Positions 6,383-8,522 of a DNA stretch of 8,522 nt are shown here, in pieces. This DNA comes from Pseudomonadota bacterium. GTDB lineage: Bacteria > Pseudomonadota > Alphaproteobacteria > Reyranellales > Reyranellaceae. The stretch spans positions 1 to 8,522 of the forward strand of contig JAEZHS010000060.1 in the NCBI GenBank assembly GCA_023436825.1, read 5' to 3'. Within the stretch, counting starts at the first letter, position 1; the number at the start of each line of letters is the position of its first letter. The notes under the pieces are model-generated. The model did not search any database. It had not been told where the DNA came from and worked only from the letters and a program-made list of their open reading frames with translations. A program made the position numbers and the translations under genes.

Positions 6383-6664
6383 ACTGCTAAGCAGCCATTC
6401 GGCCAGCGTACGGGGCGAATGGATGGCAACGACGGCAAGCCTGCGCCCATAGAACCGACCGAAGTGCGCGCGATCACCTGTGACCAGCGCGTCGCACGAC
6501 ATTCGGACGGCTGCGGCAACGACGGGCCGGTCTTTTTCGGGCAGCCCCGAGAGAGCCGTCGCCGAATCAGGATCGGCTTGCAGCGGGGCTACCTCGAGCC
6601 GATCGAGCAAGGCGGCCAGCGCAGACAATCCTTGCGGGCCCTTCGCCGCGAGATTTCGGCAATC
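6383..6664 (-). pseudogene. PIN-domain protein (toxin-like), 3' remnant
   Basis: Read on the minus strand, this stretch encodes the C-terminal half of a PIN-fold ribonuclease like those of VapC-type toxins. It begins with NLAAKGPQGLSALAALLDRL, passes LPEKDRPVVAAAV and CDALVTGDRAHFGRFYG, which contains the late conserved acidic residues, and ends at IHSPRTLAEWL. The N-terminal half, with the first catalytic Asp (usually a xVDTNVLI-like strand) and the middle Glu, is missing. Directly upstream in the same frame is the TGA of the small membrane protein gene (6665-6667), so that gene now occupies the place of the lost 5' part. No start codon with a ribosome-binding site is present; a TTG at 6628 is the first possible one. 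The usual stop also seems lost, since the frame runs on antisense into the crotonase gene. It is a dead fragment. No antitoxin gene is visible. Confidence 0.72.
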
Positions 6665-7045
6665 TCAGCCGACGCCGATACCGATCAGCATCAGCGCCGC
6701 CGCCATCAGCATCCAGCCCGGATGGCGGCCGTCGTTCGCCCAGAAGTTCCCGAGCGCGCCGAACAGGTAAAGGCCGCCGACCAGCAGGCCGGTGACCAGC
6801 CGCGCCTGCGGCTCGAACCAGCAGGCAGCGACAATCAGGGCTACTGCGCCCAGCAGCCAGGCGAACGTGCTGAACTGCATGAGCAGCGGCACGAGCCGCC
6901 GGACCGCCTGCGGCGTCCGCGGCTCGGCAAGGAAGGTGGCCTCGACCGGCCGGACCACCAGCCGCTGGATCAAAACACCATGGATGACGGCGGTGACCCC
7001 GCCAATGACCCCGGCCATGGCCAGGGCAGCACTTTGCCAGTTCAT
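6665..7045 (-). CDS. Small four-helix membrane protein, unknown function
   Basis: This is a 126-residue very hydrophobic protein with four probable membrane helices, at about residues 5-27, 51-75, 80-101 and 109-125. The loops contain RPVEATFLAEPRTPQAVRRL (28-51 region) and FWANDGRHPGW (101-111). I do not recognise a named family. Two ATGs are possible, 7051 and 7045; 7045 is preferred because AGAGG (minus strand, 7059-7055) lies 9 bases before it but only 3 bases before the other. The gene is divergent from a TetR-type regulator and shares its operator region, so it is the likely regulated target. Its ribosome-binding site sits in the centre of an operator, so a bound repressor would cover the region around the transcription and translation starts. 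An inducible membrane or efflux-accessory protein is a reasonable guess but no more. The stop codon directly abuts a PIN-gene remnant. Confidence 0.8.
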   Translation of the reverse strand: MNWQSAALAMAGVIGGVTAVIHGVLIQRLVVRPVEATFLAEPRTPQAVRRLVPLLMQFSTFAWLLGAVALIVAACWFEPQARLVTGLLVGGLYLFGALGNFWANDGRHPGWMLMAAALMLIGIGVG

Positions 7046-7067
7046 GACCATACACCTCTGTATGGTC
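7046..7067. promoter_or_regulatory. Operator 1: 9-bp-arm palindrome at the membrane-protein start
   Basis: GACCATACA, spacer CCTC, TGTATGGTC is a perfect inverted repeat. It lies directly before the ATG at 7045 of the leftward gene and contains that gene's ribosome-binding site. A nearly identical site lies 46 bp away (operator 2). Size and symmetry fit a dimeric TetR-family repressor, and the divergent tetR-like gene next door is the obvious source. Binding is inferred. Confidence 0.75.
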
Positions 7068-7096
7068 GATATGGCGCAACGGATGGCCGCCGTCAA
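7068..7096 (-). promoter_or_regulatory. Predicted promoter of the membrane-protein gene
   Basis: On the minus strand TTGACG (7096-7091) is separated by exactly 17 bases from CATATC (7073-7068). The -35 box matches 5 of 6 consensus bases and the -10 box 3 of 6. Transcription would begin around 7062, inside operator 1, while operator 2 touches the -35 box. Both sites are thus well placed to block this promoter. The -10 match is weak, so confidence is moderate. Confidence 0.45.
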
Positions 7097-7115
7097 TACA
7101 CTTGTGTATGGTCGA
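7096..7115. promoter_or_regulatory. Operator 2: second copy of the palindromic site, upstream of tetR
   Basis: ATACAC, TT, GTGTAT (7096-7109) is a perfect inverted repeat, followed by GGTCGA. The whole 20-bp stretch matches operator 1 (7050-7069) at 18 of 20 positions, giving the shared pattern ATACACYTSTGTATGGTCGA. It ends 3 bases before the ATG of the TetR-type gene, so the regulator probably represses itself. Centre-to-centre spacing to operator 1 is 46 bp, about 4.4 helical turns. Confidence 0.72.
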
Positions 7116-7118
7116 CCC

Positions 7119-7655
7119 ATGACCGATCGCCTCGCCAAGTCCGACTGGATAAAACGCGGTTTGCACACGCTCGCGGCCGAGGGCGCCAACGCCCTGAAGG
7201 TCGGGCCGATGGCGGACGGGCTGAAAGTGTCGCGCGGCAGCTTCTACTGGCACTTCCGCGACATCGCCGACTTTCGCGCACAGCTCCTGCAGGCCTGGCA
7301 GGAGCAGGCGACCGAGCGGGTCATCGAAGAGCTTGAAGCGCGCAAGGACCGGCCGGATCGCCTGAAGCAACTCATGCGGCGTGCCTTCACCGGCAAACGC
7401 AGCCTGGACCGCGCCATCCGGTCTTGGGCCGCCGAGGATCGCGCGGTCGCTGCCATCGTGGCGTCGGTCGACGCCCGCCGTGTCGGATACATCGCGAAAA
7501 TGCTGGCGGCGACCGGGGTGGAGAGCCAGAAGGCGCTGCGCCGCGCCGCCTTCCTGTACTGGGCCTATCTCGGGCAGCCCATGGTCATGGAACCCCGCCA
7601 TGCCTCGATCGCGCCGGCGGCCCTGGACGACATCGGCGACCTGTTTGAAAGGTGA
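7119..7655 (+). CDS. TetR-family transcriptional regulator
   Basis: This 178-residue one-component regulator has an N-terminal helix-turn-helix followed by a ligand-binding/dimerisation domain. The DNA-binding part is clear: WIKRGLHTLAAEGANALKV (residues 10-28), then the recognition segment LKVSRGSFYWHF (35-46), a typical TetR signature. The C-terminal part (about 60-178) is helical and divergent, as is usual for ligand domains; it includes RRAAFLYWAYLGQPMV near residue 140. The ATG at 7119 gives the standard family N-terminus. Alternative in-frame ATGs at 7062, 7071 and 7083 would add unrelated residues and read through the operators. No ribosome-binding site precedes 7119: the 15 bases before it are operator sequence, so a leaderless or very short leader transcript is possible. 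It probably controls the divergent membrane protein gene and itself. The inducer is unknown. Confidence 0.92.
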   Translation: MTDRLAKSDWIKRGLHTLAAEGANALKVGPMADGLKVSRGSFYWHFRDIADFRAQLLQAWQEQATERVIEELEARKDRPDRLKQLMRRAFTGKRSLDRAIRSWAAEDRAVAAIVASVDARRVGYIAKMLAATGVESQKALRRAAFLYWAYLGQPMVMEPRHASIAPAALDDIGDLFER

Positions 7656-7753
7656 ATGTCCAGACCCCAAGTAGGGACGACACGAATTCAAACATCGACT
7701 GTGCACATGAGCGGCGCTGGAGAGTCCGGCCCGCCGCGTGCTAGGCGTTGGGT

Positions 7754-8522
7754 ATGGCGAAATCGAAGGCACCGGCCGCCAAGGCGGCGGCCAAGGACAA
7801 CGGCGCGGCACCCAAGGCGGCGCCCAAACCCGCGCCCCAGAACGGCGGCACGAACGGCGACAACAAGCCGATCCGCAACCTCTACCTGGTCGACGGATCG
7901 GGCTACCTGTTCCGCGCCTACCACGCGCTGCCGCCGATGACGCGGCCAGACGGCACGCCGATCAATGCCGTGTACGGCTTCTGCCGCATGCTGGTGGCCG
8001 ACCTCCTGGACAAGCCCGAGGTCGATCACATCGCCATGATCCTCGACAAGAGCGAGGTGACGTTCCGCAACGAGATCTACGACAAGTACAAGGCCAACCG
8101 CCCGCCGCCGCCCGAGGATCTGATCCCGCAGTTCCCGTTGATCCGCGAGGCGGCCAAGGCGTTCAACGTCACGGTGTGCGAGCTCGGCGGCTACGAGGCG
8201 GACGACCTGATCGCGACCTACGCCCGCATGGCCGTCGAGGCTGGCGCCACCTGCACCATCGTGTCGTCCGACAAGGACCTGATGCAGCTCATCCGGCCGG
8301 GCGTCGAGATGATGGACCCGATCAAGAAGATCAAGCTGGGGCCCGAGGCGGTGATGGAGAAGTTCGGCGTGACGCCGGACAAGGTCGTCGACGTGCAGGC
8401 GCTGGCCGGCGATTCGACCGACAACGTGCCGGGCGTGCCGGGCATCGGCGTGAAGACCGCGGCCCAGCTCATCAACGAGTACGGCGACCTCGAAACGCTT
8501 CTGCAGCGCGCCGGCGAGATCA
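7754..8522 (+). CDS. polA: DNA polymerase I, N-terminal part (5'-3' exonuclease domain), runs off the window
   Basis: The first 256 codons of DNA polymerase I, the enzyme of Okazaki-fragment processing and repair synthesis, are present. The protein opens with a ~40-residue Lys/Ala/Pro-rich extension, then the FEN-like 5' nuclease domain: NLYLVDGSGYLFRAYHALPP with metal-ligand Asp47; YKANRPPPPEDL; GGYEADDLIATYA with Glu148, Asp150 and Asp151; SSDKDLMQL; and AGDSTDNVPGVPGIGVKTAAQL (Asp220, Asp223, helix-hairpin-helix). All the acidic metal ligands expected here are present. The proofreading and polymerase domains lie beyond the window. The ATG at 7754 has only a weak GTTGGGT before it. A low-complexity basic extension is seen in several alphaproteobacterial PolA proteins; an internal start is possible, but no good ATG follows until inside the nuclease domain. 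It is not obviously linked to its neighbours. Confidence 0.96.
   Translation, partial: MAKSKAPAAKAAAKDNGAAPKAAPKPAPQNGGTNGDNKPIRNLYLVDGSGYLFRAYHALPPMTRPDGTPINAVYGFCRMLVADLLDKPEVDHIAMILDKSEVTFRNEIYDKYKANRPPPPEDLIPQFPLIREAAKAFNVTVCELGGYEADDLIATYARMAVEAGATCTIVSSDKDLMQLIRPGVEMMDPIKKIKLGPEAVMEKFGVTPDKVVDVQALAGDSTDNVPGVPGIGVKTAAQLINEYGDLETLLQRAGEI

Noticed and set aside
5291..6628. 445-codon minus-strand frame starting at TTG 6628 as one gene
   Set aside because: Only the first ~80 codons resemble a PIN domain; the rest is antisense to the crotonase gene, with no motif. The PIN-like part is reported as a remnant instead.
6792..7118. Longer N-terminus for the TetR-type regulator
   Set aside because: The extension is antisense to the membrane protein gene and reads through both operators. 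The family N-terminus begins at the ATG at 7119.
7700..7707. TGTGCACA palindrome upstream of polA
   Set aside because: It is only 8 bp, with no matching second copy or clear promoter around it, so it is expected by chance.

Overview
The window is high-GC DNA with long spurious open frames on both strands, Shine-Dalgarno-type starts and gene families typical of Alphaproteobacteria: a CHAD protein, a COG0523 GTPase, a Bug/TctC receptor and an alphaproteobacterial-style polA with a Lys/Ala/Pro-rich N-terminal extension. A Rhodospirillales/Hyphomicrobiales-like soil or water bacterium is a reasonable guess. No rRNA, tRNA, CRISPR array, insertion sequence or phage gene was seen.

Layout. (1) 193-2257: a stand-alone CHAD-domain protein followed by a His-rich COG0523/CobW-type metal GTPase, same strand, 37 bases apart; two mutually exclusive hairpins fill the gap. 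(2) 2357-5405: a scarred metabolic/transport cluster. It holds the first 360 codons of a LeuC-like aconitase-family large subunit, joined out of frame to the last ~100 codons of an ABC permease, then an intact Bug-type periplasmic receptor (TctC family), then an ATGA-overlapping substrate-binding-fold protein without a signal peptide. (3) 5579-6379: a crotonase-family protein with one of the two canonical hydratase glutamates replaced by Met. (4) 6383-7655: on the minus strand, a 3' remnant of a PIN-domain gene directly abutting a small four-helix membrane protein gene; divergent from the latter is a TetR-type regulator. Their shared intergenic region carries two near-identical palindromic operators 46 bp apart. 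(5) 7754 to the end: the 5' part of polA (DNA polymerase I), which runs off the window.

The most notable points are two gene-truncation scars within about 3 kb (leuC/permease at ~3437 and the PIN remnant at ~6665), which suggest a region where deletions and gene replacement have occurred, and the compact TetR/membrane-protein switch with paired operators. I see no convincing evidence for a wholly new multi-gene system. The leuC/permease junction could be a real deletion or an assembly error, and read coverage across it would decide.

Bases 1-192 hold no supported gene, only a perfect 12-bp palindrome near a weak promoter-like hexamer. The 5406-5578 and 7656-7753 gaps show nothing I can call with confidence.
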